This document shows positions 24,009-33,747 of a stretch of 36,869 nucleotides of DNA, piece by piece. The DNA is from an uncultured Parvularculaceae bacterium (GTDB taxonomy: Bacteria > Pseudomonadota > Alphaproteobacteria > Caulobacterales > Parvularculaceae). Made by a program: the position numbers and the translations under genes. The DNA is taken from positions 1 through 36,869 of the forward strand of contig CALLPQ010000169.1 of assembly GCA_938015425.1 (NCBI GenBank), written 5' to 3'. Within the stretch, counting starts at the first letter, position 1; every line of letters begins with the position of its first letter. The notes beneath the pieces are model-generated. The model was not told where the DNA came from and did not search any database. It saw nothing but the letters and a program-made list of their open reading frames with translations.

Positions 24009-27000
24009 TTAATTCACACGCTTAACATTATTGTCGCCGTCGCGGTCAATCATTTTGATATAAGGATCAATGCCCGCAAATTCCGGCTCTTGATCAACGA
24101 TGATCGTAATCACCGGATTGTCCGGATCAATATCGTGCTTTTGCAAATAAAGAACATCTTCTTTTTTAAATTTGCCAGACGCCGGATTTTCTAAAAACAC
24201 ACCAATATCAAGGGGGATTGTAATATCCGCATCGCTTTCTCTGCCTTGGCCGTCAGCGTAAAGTTTTTTAGCGCTATATTTCAATGTCACATCAAAACGA
24301 CCATCTTCCCGCTTGGACACATCGACATCATCAGCTTTTAAATCATAAAGAGTAATCTTCTCGAAAAGGTCTGTGATAAGATCATTATATTTTGGATCAG
24401 CTTCTTCCCTTAAAATAGTCAGGAAGTCCAGACTGGTTGCATAAGGGTTCGATTTAAATGCTCGCAGCTCGATTAATCTTTGCAAAGAGCGGTTAACCAC
24501 ATCTTCGCCTACATAATCTTTAAGGGCGTACATCACCAATGATGCTTTATTATATTGGATATGCTGCTGGTTTTCTACACGATATAAAGGAAGCTCTTCA
24601 AACCGTTCACTACCACGCGCCTGCAAATATCGATCAAGCTCTCGCTTAAGGTAATTACGGATTTTAGCTTCCCCAAAGGTTTTCTCCATTACCATCAGCG
24701 CAGAATATTGAGCAAACCCTTCAACCAACATTGTACCCCCCTGGACATCTGCCCCCATGACTTGGTGGGCCCACCATTGGTGCGCAATCTCGTGAGACGT
24801 GACATAGAAAGAAACATCAATTTCTTCCGGATCTCTGGTATCAGTGATAAAGCCAATCCGTTCGGAAAACGGAACCGTGTTAGGAAAAGATTGCGCAAAG
24901 GCGCGGTAGGGGAATTCCAATATGCGCAATTGTCGATACTGAAATGGACTAAAGTTTTCTGTAAAATAATCGAAAGATTTTTTCGCAGCATCAATCATCC
25001 CGTCCACATTATAGTCATGGGGTTTATGATGGTAAATCTGAATGGCGACATCGTTCCATTTATCTTCTTTAATTGTGTAGTCAGCCGACTGAAAAGAAAA
25101 GAAATTCAAAATGGGCGTATCCATCTTATAATGGAAATAGCGGCGATTATTCTCGATCCATTCACGTTCAAGATATCCCGGAGCAATCGCTGTTTGATCA
25201 GGCACGGTAGAAACAATTGTTTCAAAGTTTACAAAATCAGAGTCACTGCGCAAATAACTGGTATTATATTTATCCGTATCTTCCAATTTCGCCATGCGCG
25301 GGATTTCTTCGAGCCCGTATTTGCGGCGTGTATTGCGGGCCTGCAACATCCGCTGGGGGACAAAACCAAGGGTTGGCATTAAGTCATTATTGTTAAGAAA
25401 TGTACCGTTCTGCACTAGGGTTAACCCATTAGCTCCATTGCGAAAACCAACATATTCAAAACGGGTATTAAAAGTCAGCGTGCGTTTTTCATTCGGCTGC
25501 ATAGGTGTATCAAGTTTAAACCGATAAACATTAAAAACCTCATCAGAATGCTCCAACTTGCCGCCCGTCAAGCTTTGTCCGATCACTTTCAAATCGCTTG
25601 AATATTCCACATGGACCATTTTGATGGCTTGGTCCGTTTTGTTTTGCACAATATAAGTGCCCGCCGCATCAGCCTTGCGTTTATTGGGGTAAATATCGAG
25701 GTTAACATTAACATCGATAATTTTAGGTTGAATATCATTTTCATACTGACGGTATTCTTTTTCATACCTAACAGACAATCGCTCCCTATCTTTGCTAGTG
25801 ACATAGTCATTGAGGATATTGGTGTTATAAAAAATAAAGCTACCCGTGGCGACCACCCCTATTAAGGCAAGGGTCAACAAAATTCCGGAAACACCCTTTA
25901 ATTTTTTAGGCAGGCTTTTCAGTCTTCTAAAAAACCCAGTATGAACGCCGCGATTAAACAACACATAAGATAGGACAAGGAGGATGATCGCAAAACAGGT
26001 CCAATAAAGATTAAACCAGTTACGAATAGACAGAAAATGCCCATATTTATTAATATCGGAATAGGCCCCATCCGGCGCACCTGCATATTGATAGAGATTA
26101 TGTTCAAAGCCAAAATTACTCAGTGTAATGGACAAAACATAATAAATCAGCATCGCAAAAATACCCAGATAACGGTTGGCAAAAACAGTCTGGAAAAATA
26201 TGGCCAACACCGTAACCTGCATCAATGGCAGTCCGGTGATATAGAAAAAGCGCACAAAATATTGCCCTATTTCAATATCGGTAAATCCATTAAAGATTTG
26301 ATGCGAGATACCCAATATAGCCATGAACAAAAACAAGCCAAAAACAACCATGAAAATGGCAATCATTTTAGGGAATATAAAGGCCCAGTTCGGGGTAGGC
26401 GTTGCATCAATCACCTCATATATGCCCGCACTCTTGTCACGCCACATTAAATCGGCCGCATAAAAAACAATCACCACAAATGGCAGGAAGCCAAGCCCAT
26501 TGTTCAACAAGTTAACAATATGCCGCGTGACCGGCAAAATCGGCGCGCCAAAAACTTCGCCAGCAAACAATAGGTTTATTAAGGCAAGGCCGGTTCCCAA
26601 AACAAGCAAAACCCAAAATGTAATAGATTTTAAAACAGTCTTTACCTCAAATCCTGTGCGGGCAAGGAACTGTTTTTGCGCGGTTTTATTAGTCGAAAAG
26701 TCACGCATCACGGTGGGCAAGGTCACTGTGGTTGGAATAAACCTTTGTTGGGGCAATGCTCTTGATTGTTTTTTGCTATTCGCGCTTTTGCCGAGATTAC
26801 GAAAGGAAAATAAAAAATAATTTCCCATAAATAATACAATACCAATACCAATCCATAAAAGGCGATTATAAAGCAGGCTTCCGGTAAGGGGGGGGAGTTT
26901 TGTATTCTGCTCGATTGGGGTCCACCCAAAAGTGGCCTGCGTCCACGCCCCAACCCCTAGAGGGTCCGCAAGGGCTGCGATATCACGCAATTCAGGTTGG

Positions 27001-27584
27001 CCCAACAGTGTTTGTGAAACAAAATATAGAACGAAAAACGAAACAAGCCCGATATAAGTTGCGATAAGCGAACGCGTTAATGTAGCAATCGCAAACATCA
27101 TCATACCGATTGCAAACATGTTCGGTAAGCCCATGACGAGCAAAGCATAAACAAAGTCAAAGGGCCTAAAAGGCCCCAACGTTTCTGGATCTATCCACGG
27201 CATTAGAGAGCCAATCAGTAAGCCGATAATCACAGCAGAAAAACACAAAGAAACAATGACAAAGGCACCGATGACCCGGCCAAATAAATAATCTCTCTTG
27301 GTTATCGGCGTAGAGAATAGTAAACCGTCCATCTTGCTGCTGGTATCGCGTAAGGCAGCATTAGAGAAAAATATGGTGGGAATAATAGCCCCGAACAGAC
27401 TCAAAATCATTGTTGAAAAAATGATGGCGAAAGGCGCATTCACATTGGTATTACCAAACACGACCTGTACTTCATCAAGCGAGATAACCGCGAAACTTAA
27501 TAAAAAGAATATCGCGAACATAATGATAAAAGCGGGAGATTTTAACTGGTAGTTAATTTCAAATCGTGCAATTTTTCCAAGCAT
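24009..27584 (-). CDS. ABC-2 type permease fused to an M1-family zinc aminopeptidase
   Basis: 1191-aa fusion. The N-terminal ~590 residues hold two ABC-2-like permease sets with about a dozen membrane helices (for example FIIMFAIFFLLSFAVISL, FDFVYALLVMGLPNMFAIGMMMFAI, FWVLLVLGTGLALINLL). The C-terminal half is an extracytoplasmic M1 metallopeptidase: zinc motif HEIAH at residues 931-935, a downstream glutamate in VEGFAQY, and the NTVPFSERIGFITD region standing where M1 enzymes have the exopeptidase loop. The track start adds 15 residues; ATG 27584 (MLGKIARFEINYQL) has AGAGA seven bases before it. The partner ATPase gene lies directly upstream. This fusion type is known from some proteobacteria, but its substrate is not known to me. 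Confidence 0.93.
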   Translation of the reverse strand: MLGKIARFEINYQLKSPAFIIMFAIFFLLSFAVISLDEVQVVFGNTNVNAPFAIIFSTMILSLFGAIIPTIFFSNAALRDTSSKMDGLLFSTPITKRDYLFGRVIGAFVIVSLCFSAVIIGLLIGSLMPWIDPETLGPFRPFDFVYALLVMGLPNMFAIGMMMFAIATLTRSLIATYIGLVSFFVLYFVSQTLLGQPELRDIAALADPLGVGAWTQATFGWTPIEQNTKLPPLTGSLLYNRLLWIGIGIVLFMGNYFLFSFRNLGKSANSKKQSRALPQQRFIPTTVTLPTVMRDFSTNKTAQKQFLARTGFEVKTVLKSITFWVLLVLGTGLALINLLFAGEVFGAPILPVTRHIVNLLNNGLGFLPFVVIVFYAADLMWRDKSAGIYEVIDATPTPNWAFIFPKMIAIFMVVFGLFLFMAILGISHQIFNGFTDIEIGQYFVRFFYITGLPLMQVTVLAIFFQTVFANRYLGIFAMLIYYVLSITLSNFGFEHNLYQYAGAPDGAYSDINKYGHFLSIRNWFNLYWTCFAIILLVLSYVLFNRGVHTGFFRRLKSLPKKLKGVSGILLTLALIGVVATGSFIFYNTNILNDYVTSKDRERLSVRYEKEYRQYENDIQPKIIDVNVNLDIYPNKRKADAAGTYIVQNKTDQAIKMVHVEYSSDLKVIGQSLTGGKLEHSDEVFNVYRFKLDTPMQPNEKRTLTFNTRFEYVGFRNGANGLTLVQNGTFLNNNDLMPTLGFVPQRMLQARNTRRKYGLEEIPRMAKLEDTDKYNTSYLRSDSDFVNFETIVSTVPDQTAIAPGYLEREWIENNRRYFHYKMDTPILNFFSFQSADYTIKEDKWNDVAIQIYHHKPHDYNVDGMIDAAKKSFDYFTENFSPFQYRQLRILEFPYRAFAQSFPNTVPFSERIGFITDTRDPEEIDVSFYVTSHEIAHQWWAHQVMGADVQGGTMLVEGFAQYSALMVMEKTFGEAKIRNYLKRELDRYLQARGSERFEELPLYRVENQQHIQYNKASLVMYALKDYVGEDVVNRSLQRLIELRAFKSNPYATSLDFLTILREEADPKYNDLITDLFEKITLYDLKADDVDVSKREDGRFDVTLKYSAKKLYADGQGRESDADITIPLDIGVFLENPASGKFKKEDVLYLQKHDIDPDNPVITIIVDQEPEFAGIDPYIKMIDRDGDNNVKRVN

Positions 27585-27680
27585 GTAATAATCTCTTAAT
27601 GTTTTTAGACGCGTGCCAGCAGAAAACAAGGCGAACTAGAAGGTCAGTAAAATCAGCGAACGGAGCTTTAACGCCACATT

Positions 27681-28571
27681 TTAGGCTGCGGCTACTTTTT
27701 CGCTATCCCCCGAGAAGACCTTCCGGAAATAGACATCTTCCAGATCGGCATCCACCCCTTCAAACCCATCTCCCGGATCATTTTCAGAATAGATACGGAT
27801 CACCGTCCTGCCCGTCATCAAGCGTGCAGAGAGTAAGTTGTATTTTGCCTGATAGGCTTCAATCTCGCTTTTCGGAATGGATTTTTGCCAAATACGTCCC
27901 GCCAATTGGGCCACAAGGTCTGCTGGCGCTCCGCGCGAGACAATTGAGCCCGCGGCGATAATCGCCATATTGGGGCAAAGATCCGCAACATCGGAAACAA
28001 TATGAGTGGATAATAAAACCACAACATTCTCGCCAATTTCCGACAATAAATTATGAAAACGGTTGCGCTCTTGCGGATCAAGGCCGGCGGTTGGTTCATC
28101 CACAATAATTAATTGCGGATTCCCGATCAGCGCTTGGGCCACGCCAAAACGCTGGCGCATACCGCCAGAATAACCCGCCAAGGATTTCTTACGCACCTCA
28201 TACAAATTAACCTGACGTAATAGCTCCGCCACCAGCTCCTTACGTTCCCGATTATTCGTCACCCCTTTTAGAATAGCGATATGGTCCAACATTGCTTGTG
28301 CGGACACACGGGGGTAAACGCCAAAGTCTTGCGGTAGATAACCCAAAGACTGTCGCAACCGGCTTGGGTCTTGTAAAACATCAATATCACCGAATTGAAT
28401 GCCCCCTTTGGAGGGAACCTGCAAAGCCGCCAAACACCGCATCAAGGAAGACTTGCCCGCGCCATTGGGGCCCAACAGACCAAACATACCCTTGGGGACT
28501 GACAGCGACACATTATTAAGCGCTCGCACACCATTGGGGTAAACATGGGTAAGGTTTGAAATTTCTAGCAT
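27681..28571 (-). CDS. ABC transporter ATP-binding protein
   Basis: ATPase subunit of about 296 aa, most likely driving the M1/ABC-permease fusion encoded 96 bases downstream. It has Walker A GPNGAGKS (residues 34-41), Q-loop GYLPQDFG, signature YSGGMRQR, Walker B LIIVDEPTAGLD and the H-loop STHIV. The C-terminal ~80 residues form an extra domain seen in ABC-2 exporter ATPases (KSEIEAYQAKYNLLSARL...). The track start adds 13 codons; ATG 28571 (MLEISNLTHVYPNG) has AAGGGG five bases before it and gives the canonical N-terminus. Confidence 0.94.
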   Translation of the reverse strand: MLEISNLTHVYPNGVRALNNVSLSVPKGMFGLLGPNGAGKSSLMRCLAALQVPSKGGIQFGDIDVLQDPSRLRQSLGYLPQDFGVYPRVSAQAMLDHIAILKGVTNNRERKELVAELLRQVNLYEVRKKSLAGYSGGMRQRFGVAQALIGNPQLIIVDEPTAGLDPQERNRFHNLLSEIGENVVVLLSTHIVSDVADLCPNMAIIAAGSIVSRGAPADLVAQLAGRIWQKSIPKSEIEAYQAKYNLLSARLMTGRTVIRIYSENDPGDGFEGVDADLEDVYFRKVFSGDSEKVAAA

Positions 28572-28850
28572 AAACGCCCCTTTAACATTGTTCTTTTGAG
28601 CAACCGGCATAACCCCCGGTTAGACCTCTTCCTCTATTGATAGATTCGAACCTGAACACCGAATTGTCAATCAAGATATTGAGTTTAAAGGGCGTAAAGC
28701 GTTAGAACACGAGATAAATGCGACGAAACGTTATCAAGACGAAACAGGAGACAAAACCAAACCCTCGACAAAAGCGTAAGGGGAAGCACCACACCATGAA
28801 AGCCAAAGCGCTTTAGTCTTCACCGTCTCAAAACCCGTCACGATTGCCAA

Positions 28851-28870
28851 TTATTGCGCCTTATTGCGCC
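28851..28870. repeat. Perfect 10-bp tandem duplication over the phosphotransferase stop codon
   Basis: TTATTGCGCC occurs twice back to back. The right copy contains the gene's stop (TAA on the minus strand), so the duplication extends the 3' UTR without changing the protein. Confidence 0.85.
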
Positions 28871-29958
28871 CCCGCTTTAACCGCATAATACCAACCTAAT
28901 TTCGCCAACCCGGGAATTTGCTCTTTATATTTAAGGGACTGATCGGAGGAGGCATTGCCTTGCAATCCGCGAAAATATACCCCTTGAACAATAGCGGCGA
29001 GGCGAAACATATTATAGGCTAGGCAATAATCGAGACTCTCAGTGATGCTCCCTTGGGTCGAACCATTAGAGCGACTAAATCCTTTAGTGCGTTCCCCATA
29101 ACGGCTTACCATCTCATCCAAGCTGGGGATACCGGCCGCCGCCAGATCAACCCCCGCAAGTCCGCCGCGCACTTGCGGTGGAAAATGCCACGTCATAAGA
29201 AAATACGTAAAGTCCGCCAACGGATGGCCCAGCGTAGAAAGCTCCCAGTCAAGGGTAGCGATTATTTCCGGTTTATGGGGATCAAAGATTAAATTATCGA
29301 GACGGAAATCACCATGGACAAGGGTTGTTTGATCGCCTTCAGGAATATTATCCGGAAGCCACGCAATCAAAGCATCCATCTCTTTAATGGTCTGCGTTTC
29401 ACTGTTTTTATATTGACTGGACCAGCGTTTTATCTGGCGCGCAAAATAACCTCCCTTTTTGCCATAATCATCAAGACCCGCCTTGGAGACATCAATCATA
29501 TGCAAGTCTGCAATGGCATCAGCCATTGCCAAATAGATATCACGGCGCTCGGCCTTTTCACAAGAGCCAAGTTGGGCATCCCAAAAAATACGCCCATCAA
29601 TAAAATCCATCACAAAAAAAGCCGTACCAATAATATTTTCGTCCTCGCATAAAATATAGGTGCGAGGCACGGGAAAATTTTGCGCCTTTAATGCCGTTAT
29701 AATTTTATATTCACGATCAATCGCATGGGCAGACGGCAATAATTTTCCCGGTGGCTTGCGGCGCAACACATAATGACCCGATAAAGCTTTTAACAGATAG
29801 GTTGGATTAGACTGTCCCCCCTTGAATTTTTCAACCGTCAGTGGGCCAACAAAACCATCTATATGGGTTTTTAAATAGTCTTCGAGAACCTGCTCATCAA
29901 ATTTAAGATGGTCAGGGGTTTCGCCTGTTCCGCTATAAACCTCATCTTCTGTCGACAT
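28861..29958 (-). CDS. Aminoglycoside-phosphotransferase-like kinase family protein (ACAD10/11-type)
   Basis: Protein-kinase-like fold of 365 aa. The nucleotide loop region is FKGGQSNPTYLL with the lysine strand HYVLRRKPPGKLL. The catalytic block is LVHGDFRLDNLIFD (Asp and Asn) and the metal aspartate lies in ATLDWELSTLGHPLADF. This subgroup (fused to or near acyl-CoA dehydrogenases, as in human ACAD10/11) phosphorylates hydroxy-acyl-CoA type substrates in lipid breakdown; it is not an antibiotic-resistance enzyme. No acyl-CoA dehydrogenase gene is in the window. AAGG stands right before the ATG. The stop codon lies inside a perfect 10-base tandem repeat. Confidence 0.9.
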   Translation of the reverse strand: MSTEDEVYSGTGETPDHLKFDEQVLEDYLKTHIDGFVGPLTVEKFKGGQSNPTYLLKALSGHYVLRRKPPGKLLPSAHAIDREYKIITALKAQNFPVPRTYILCEDENIIGTAFFVMDFIDGRIFWDAQLGSCEKAERRDIYLAMADAIADLHMIDVSKAGLDDYGKKGGYFARQIKRWSSQYKNSETQTIKEMDALIAWLPDNIPEGDQTTLVHGDFRLDNLIFDPHKPEIIATLDWELSTLGHPLADFTYFLMTWHFPPQVRGGLAGVDLAAAGIPSLDEMVSRYGERTKGFSRSNGSTQGSITESLDYCLAYNMFRLAAIVQGVYFRGLQGNASSDQSLKYKEQIPGLAKLGWYYAVKAGAQ

Positions 29959-30025
29959 ACCTTAACCCTTTTCAAGCTTTTATGGTGCAAGCATTTACCT
30001 TGGCAAAGTTGCCAGAAAAAATAAA

Positions 30026-30058
30026 CAAAAACGCGCATATGAAATCATATGCGCGTTT
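30026..30058 (-). terminator. Intrinsic terminator after the M16 protease gene
   Basis: AAACGCGCATATGA pairs with TCATATGCGCGTTT (14 bp, 2-base loop) about 32 bases past the M16 stop. On the minus strand it is followed by TTGTTTATTTTTTC, giving a T-rich tail. The stem also lies just upstream of the phosphotransferase gene, separating the two transcription units. Confidence 0.85.
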
Positions 30059-30090
30059 AAGAATAAAGATTAAAAATCTAGGGGGTGTTG

Positions 30091-32844
30091 TTATAGATCG
30101 TTGACCGACCGTATCTCAATATCGGTCAAACCGGCATCACGCACCTCTTGTTCGATTTTTTTCGCATCACCAATGATAATCCAGGTTAGATTATCAGGGC
30201 GTAAGACTTCTTTGGAAGCCGCTACAATATCTGCAACATCAAGACCATTATATTTCGCTGGCAATGTTGCAGGGTAATTGGTTGGGCGCCCAAAACGGTT
30301 AGAGGAAAGCAAACTACCCAACACCGCATTCGAAGTTTCAAAGCGACCCGGTAAAGAGCGAATATTATTTGCTTTTACGGCAGAAAGTTCCGCATCAGTC
30401 GCTGGCTTATCATTTGTTATACCCGCTAACTCTTTGCGGATTTCCTCGATAGAAACACCGGTTTTATCAGTTTGAACAGGCGCCAAAACAATAAGCGGGC
30501 GTTGTCCGATACTGTCAATAAGCGCCGTAAAGGCACCGTATGACCAACCCTTATCTTCCCGCAAGTTCAAATTAATGCGTGATATAAAGCCGCCACCAAC
30601 AATTTCATTCAAGGCTGATATTGCGATATTATTTTCAACCCCTGTACCCGGCGCAACCTGCCCGGCCAGAATGATGGATTGCGGAGAACCGGGACGGTCA
30701 ACCAAAACAACTTTGGGGGTGTCCGGAACATTTACAGTGGCGATATTTTTAGTTGGCTTATCGCCTCTTACACGCCACCTGCCAAAATTACGTTCCAACA
30801 AAGGTTTAATTTGTGCAAGACTTGTATCACCAACCACGAAAATCGTACCATTATCAGGACGTAACCATTTATCTTTAAAACCAACCAGATCATTCCGGCT
30901 AATTGAAGTTACCGCATCAATCGTGCCAGACCCCGTTAGCGGAATACCGTACGCATGATCATTACCATACAATAAAGGTGGTAATAAACGTAATGCGATG
31001 GCATTAGGATTGGCTTTTTCCTGATTAATTCCGGCAAGGAGTAGTTTACGTTGCCGCTCGATCTCTTCATTATCAAAAGAGGGTCTAAGCACCACATCAG
31101 ATAAAAGCGAAAGTGAAGAACCAAGATTTTCCGACAATGCAGACATCCGCACGGTTGTGGTGTCTAGATTGGACCCTGCATTCAAGGTTGCACCAAGTTT
31201 TTCAAGCTCGGATGATAATTCCAGCGCATCAAATTTGCCCGCGCCTTCATCCAACATCGAGGTTGTAAAATTGGCAAGGCCAATTTTGCCGCCTGCATCT
31301 GCGGCATAACCCGCATCAAACTGTAGAGCGATATTCACAACGGGAACCGTATCCCGTTTGGCAAACACAACCTTCATGCCGTTACGCAATGTGGTTTCTT
31401 CAACCTGCGGGAATGCCAATTGGGTTTCACCCGTAACAACCGGTAAGCCCGTGCTACGATCAACCCCTGTCTCATTTGCTGAATATTTAGGGAAGGGTTT
31501 ATAAATCACTTGATGGTAATTTTGACCAAACCAAGCCCGCGATGATGCCAATACTTTTTCTGGTGTGGCGTTATCGAGTAAAGCCAGCTCTTTTTTATAA
31601 AACCCGGGATCACCAGCATAAAGCTCGCCTTGGGCAAGAGTTGTGGCTTTGCCGCCAAAACCGCCAACTTGTTCAAGTCCGCGAATAATGCGCGCCTTGG
31701 TTTTTGTTGAAACCAGCTTTACCTCATCACGAGTCGGCCCGTTTTCAAGAAACTCCGCAATAATCGCATCAAGCTCGGCTTCAACCTTTTCAACACTTTC
31801 GCCCTCTTTCACATCAACACTGATGCCGGCGATAGACGCCATTTGAAGCTCAAGGTTAAAGGTACCCACATTCGTTGCTAATTGCTTGTTATAGACAAGC
31901 TCTTTATACAGACGGGAATTTTTTCCATCCCCTAAAACACTTGATGCGATAGAAAGATCACTGGAAACAGGGTTTGTGTCTTCCGGCGTTGCCCACACGC
32001 GATAAATGCGCGATTGTGGTACCTGACCCTCAATGGTTTCACTAGAAATAGCATTCCGCTTTGGCACCCAGCTATCATATTTTGCCACGGGTGGGCCCGA
32101 CGGAATATCCCCAAAATATGTATTCATTTTTGTTTTGGCGGTTTCAACATCAATATCACCTGCTAAAACAACAAAGGCATTGGCCGCACCGTAATAGTCA
32201 GTAAACCACGTTTTTACATCTTCCAGAGAGGCCGCATCAAGATCTTCTAATGATCCGATGACAGAATGTGAATAGGGGTGACCAGGAGGGAAAAGGCCTT
32301 CGAGAATTGAAGTAAATACACCCCCATAAGGTGCATTTTCGCCTTGACGTTTTTCGTTTTGAACAACGCCGCGTTGTTCGTCTAATTTATCTTGCTCAAT
32401 CGCACCCGCAAAATGGCCCATACGGTCAGATTCCAACCACAAAATGCGGTCTAATGCGGGGGTTGGCACCGTTTGGAAATAGTTAGTGCGATCTGTATTC
32501 GTTGTTCCGTTTAATCCCGTTGCACCAACCTCTTGCAAAGGTTTAAACCATTCATCATCATAATTTTCAGAGCCTTGAAACATAAGATGTTCAAATAAAT
32601 GGGCGAAGCCGGTTTTTCCGGTGGGTTCGTCTTTAGAGCCCACTTTATACCAAACAGAAACAGCAACCACGGGCGCTTTACGATCTTGATGAACGATAAC
32701 GGTCAATCCATTATCCAGTTTAAATTTTTCATAATTAATATTGACTTCTGACTGTGCAAAAGCCGTGCTTACAGTCATTGGGCTTGCAAACGTCAGCGCA
32801 GCAATTGCGCCAACAGAGCTAAGCAGTGATTTCATACGTGACAT
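30091..32844 (-). CDS. Exported M16 family zinc metalloprotease
   Basis: Periplasmic or membrane-associated protease of 917 aa. A signal peptide runs to about residue 30 (FASPMTVSTAFA). The first M16 unit has the inverted zinc motif HLFEH (H82, E85, H86) in TGFAHLFEHLMFQGSENY, followed by the downstream glutamate region (DEQRGVVQNEKRQ). The second unit (from about residue 480) begins MKVVFAKRDTVPVVNIALQF, lacks an HxxEH motif and is probably structural, as in other two-unit M16 proteins (pitrilysin/PqqL-like). It stands alone with its own terminator. The upstream region has two inverted repeats. Confidence 0.93.
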   Translation of the reverse strand: MSRMKSLLSSVGAIAALTFASPMTVSTAFAQSEVNINYEKFKLDNGLTVIVHQDRKAPVVAVSVWYKVGSKDEPTGKTGFAHLFEHLMFQGSENYDDEWFKPLQEVGATGLNGTTNTDRTNYFQTVPTPALDRILWLESDRMGHFAGAIEQDKLDEQRGVVQNEKRQGENAPYGGVFTSILEGLFPPGHPYSHSVIGSLEDLDAASLEDVKTWFTDYYGAANAFVVLAGDIDVETAKTKMNTYFGDIPSGPPVAKYDSWVPKRNAISSETIEGQVPQSRIYRVWATPEDTNPVSSDLSIASSVLGDGKNSRLYKELVYNKQLATNVGTFNLELQMASIAGISVDVKEGESVEKVEAELDAIIAEFLENGPTRDEVKLVSTKTKARIIRGLEQVGGFGGKATTLAQGELYAGDPGFYKKELALLDNATPEKVLASSRAWFGQNYHQVIYKPFPKYSANETGVDRSTGLPVVTGETQLAFPQVEETTLRNGMKVVFAKRDTVPVVNIALQFDAGYAADAGGKIGLANFTTSMLDEGAGKFDALELSSELEKLGATLNAGSNLDTTTVRMSALSENLGSSLSLLSDVVLRPSFDNEEIERQRKLLLAGINQEKANPNAIALRLLPPLLYGNDHAYGIPLTGSGTIDAVTSISRNDLVGFKDKWLRPDNGTIFVVGDTSLAQIKPLLERNFGRWRVRGDKPTKNIATVNVPDTPKVVLVDRPGSPQSIILAGQVAPGTGVENNIAISALNEIVGGGFISRINLNLREDKGWSYGAFTALIDSIGQRPLIVLAPVQTDKTGVSIEEIRKELAGITNDKPATDAELSAVKANNIRSLPGRFETSNAVLGSLLSSNRFGRPTNYPATLPAKYNGLDVADIVAASKEVLRPDNLTWIIIGDAKKIEQEVRDAGLTDIEIRSVNDL

Positions 32845-32876
32845 TGATTGCCCCTAAACATTATGTTGAACGAAAT

Positions 32877-32917
32877 GGTAAGTTTTACTTACCGTAACAT
32901 CATAACAAAAAGTTATG
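32877..32917. promoter_or_regulatory. Two adjacent inverted repeats upstream of the M16 protease gene
   Basis: GGTAAGT/ACTTACC (32877-32893, 3-base spacer) and CATAAC/GTTATG (32901-32917, A5 spacer) lie 33-73 bases before the M16 ATG. They could be an operator for the M16 gene, or the second could be a weak end for regA transcription. No clear -35/-10 pair was recognised. Confidence 0.4.
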
Positions 32918-33078
32918 GTCGGGGGTAGGGGCTGGAGGCGTTATTTGACGCAAATATGGATCACTTCATCGACGGGTGAGGTTTCATGATATTTTTATCG
33001 CACCAACCCAAGAGAGCCTTGCGATTAGTATAATCACTCACAGTTTTGATCGTTTAAATTTTAAGGCACTAAAAATAT

Positions 33079-33678
33079 TTATCGCGGTGCGCGTTTTGCG
33101 AGAATCCGTTGTAAAGTCCGCCGATGCATACCAAGACGACGTGCGGTTTCAGAAACATTATGGCCGCATAACTCATAAACCCGCTGGATATGCTCCCAGC
33201 GTACACGGTCGGCCGACATGGGGTTTTCCGGCGGGGGTGGGCGCTCCCCCGGAGGAGCCAGCAAAGCTTTTTCAATATCATTGGCATCAGCCGGTTTTGG
33301 CAAATAATCGAGAGCCCCCGCTTTGACCGCCGCCACCGCTGTCGCGATATTGCCATAGCCCGTTAAAATAACCACGCGACAATCTTCACTGACTTCGTGA
33401 ATCGCGTTAACCACCTCTAATCCATCACCATCTTCAAGGCGTAAATCCACCACCGCAAAAGCAGGCTTTTCTAGCTTGATAGAGGCTTTTGCCTCACTTA
33501 CCCCTGCGGCTAAGACAGGTTTAAAACCCCTCTTTTCCATGGCCCTACCCAGCCGATTGCGTAAGGGTTCGTCATCATCAACAATCAACAAGCTCATATT
33601 TTCCGGGCGCACATTTTTTTGTTCATCGTCTAATGTAGTGGGCGATGTAGCGGGGTTTTTAGGGGGGTGGTTTTCCAT
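33079..33678 (-). CDS. regA: RegA/ActR/PrrA-type redox response regulator
   Basis: Response regulator of 199 aa, partner of the RegB kinase. The receiver domain has SLLIVDDDEPLRNRL, the phosphorylatable D78 in FAVVDLRLEDGDG, VVILTGYG and LPKPAD. A proline-rich hinge (PPGERPPPPENP), characteristic of RegA, leads to a Fis-like helix-turn-helix (NVSETARRLGMHRRTLQRIL). RegA controls respiration, carbon and nitrogen metabolism in response to redox state. The ~27 residues before the receiver are extra to the compact form; AAGGA is eight bases before the ATG at 33678, so that start is likely used. regB lies 200 bases upstream on the same strand. Confidence 0.95.
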   Translation of the reverse strand: MENHPPKNPATSPTTLDDEQKNVRPENMSLLIVDDDEPLRNRLGRAMEKRGFKPVLAAGVSEAKASIKLEKPAFAVVDLRLEDGDGLEVVNAIHEVSEDCRVVILTGYGNIATAVAAVKAGALDYLPKPADANDIEKALLAPPGERPPPPENPMSADRVRWEHIQRVYELCGHNVSETARRLGMHRRTLQRILAKRAPR

Positions 33679-33747
33679 GATCCAGTTCCTTCTTTCCCGA
33701 TGGTCGTATTCAAGGTTTTACAAAACTCGAACGTTTCAAATTCAGAT

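Noticed and set aside
24708-25382. 224-aa plus-strand ORF opposite the M1 peptidase
   Set aside because: Antisense shadow of the conserved peptidase domain, with no recognisable motifs.
28640-28665. GATTCGAACC stretch resembling a tRNA T-arm
   Set aside because: No acceptor, anticodon or D-arm pairing can be built around it on either strand.
28861-29958. Aminoglycoside resistance gene
   Set aside because: The protein belongs to the broad APH-fold kinase group related to ACAD10/11; sequence and context do not suggest antibiotic resistance.
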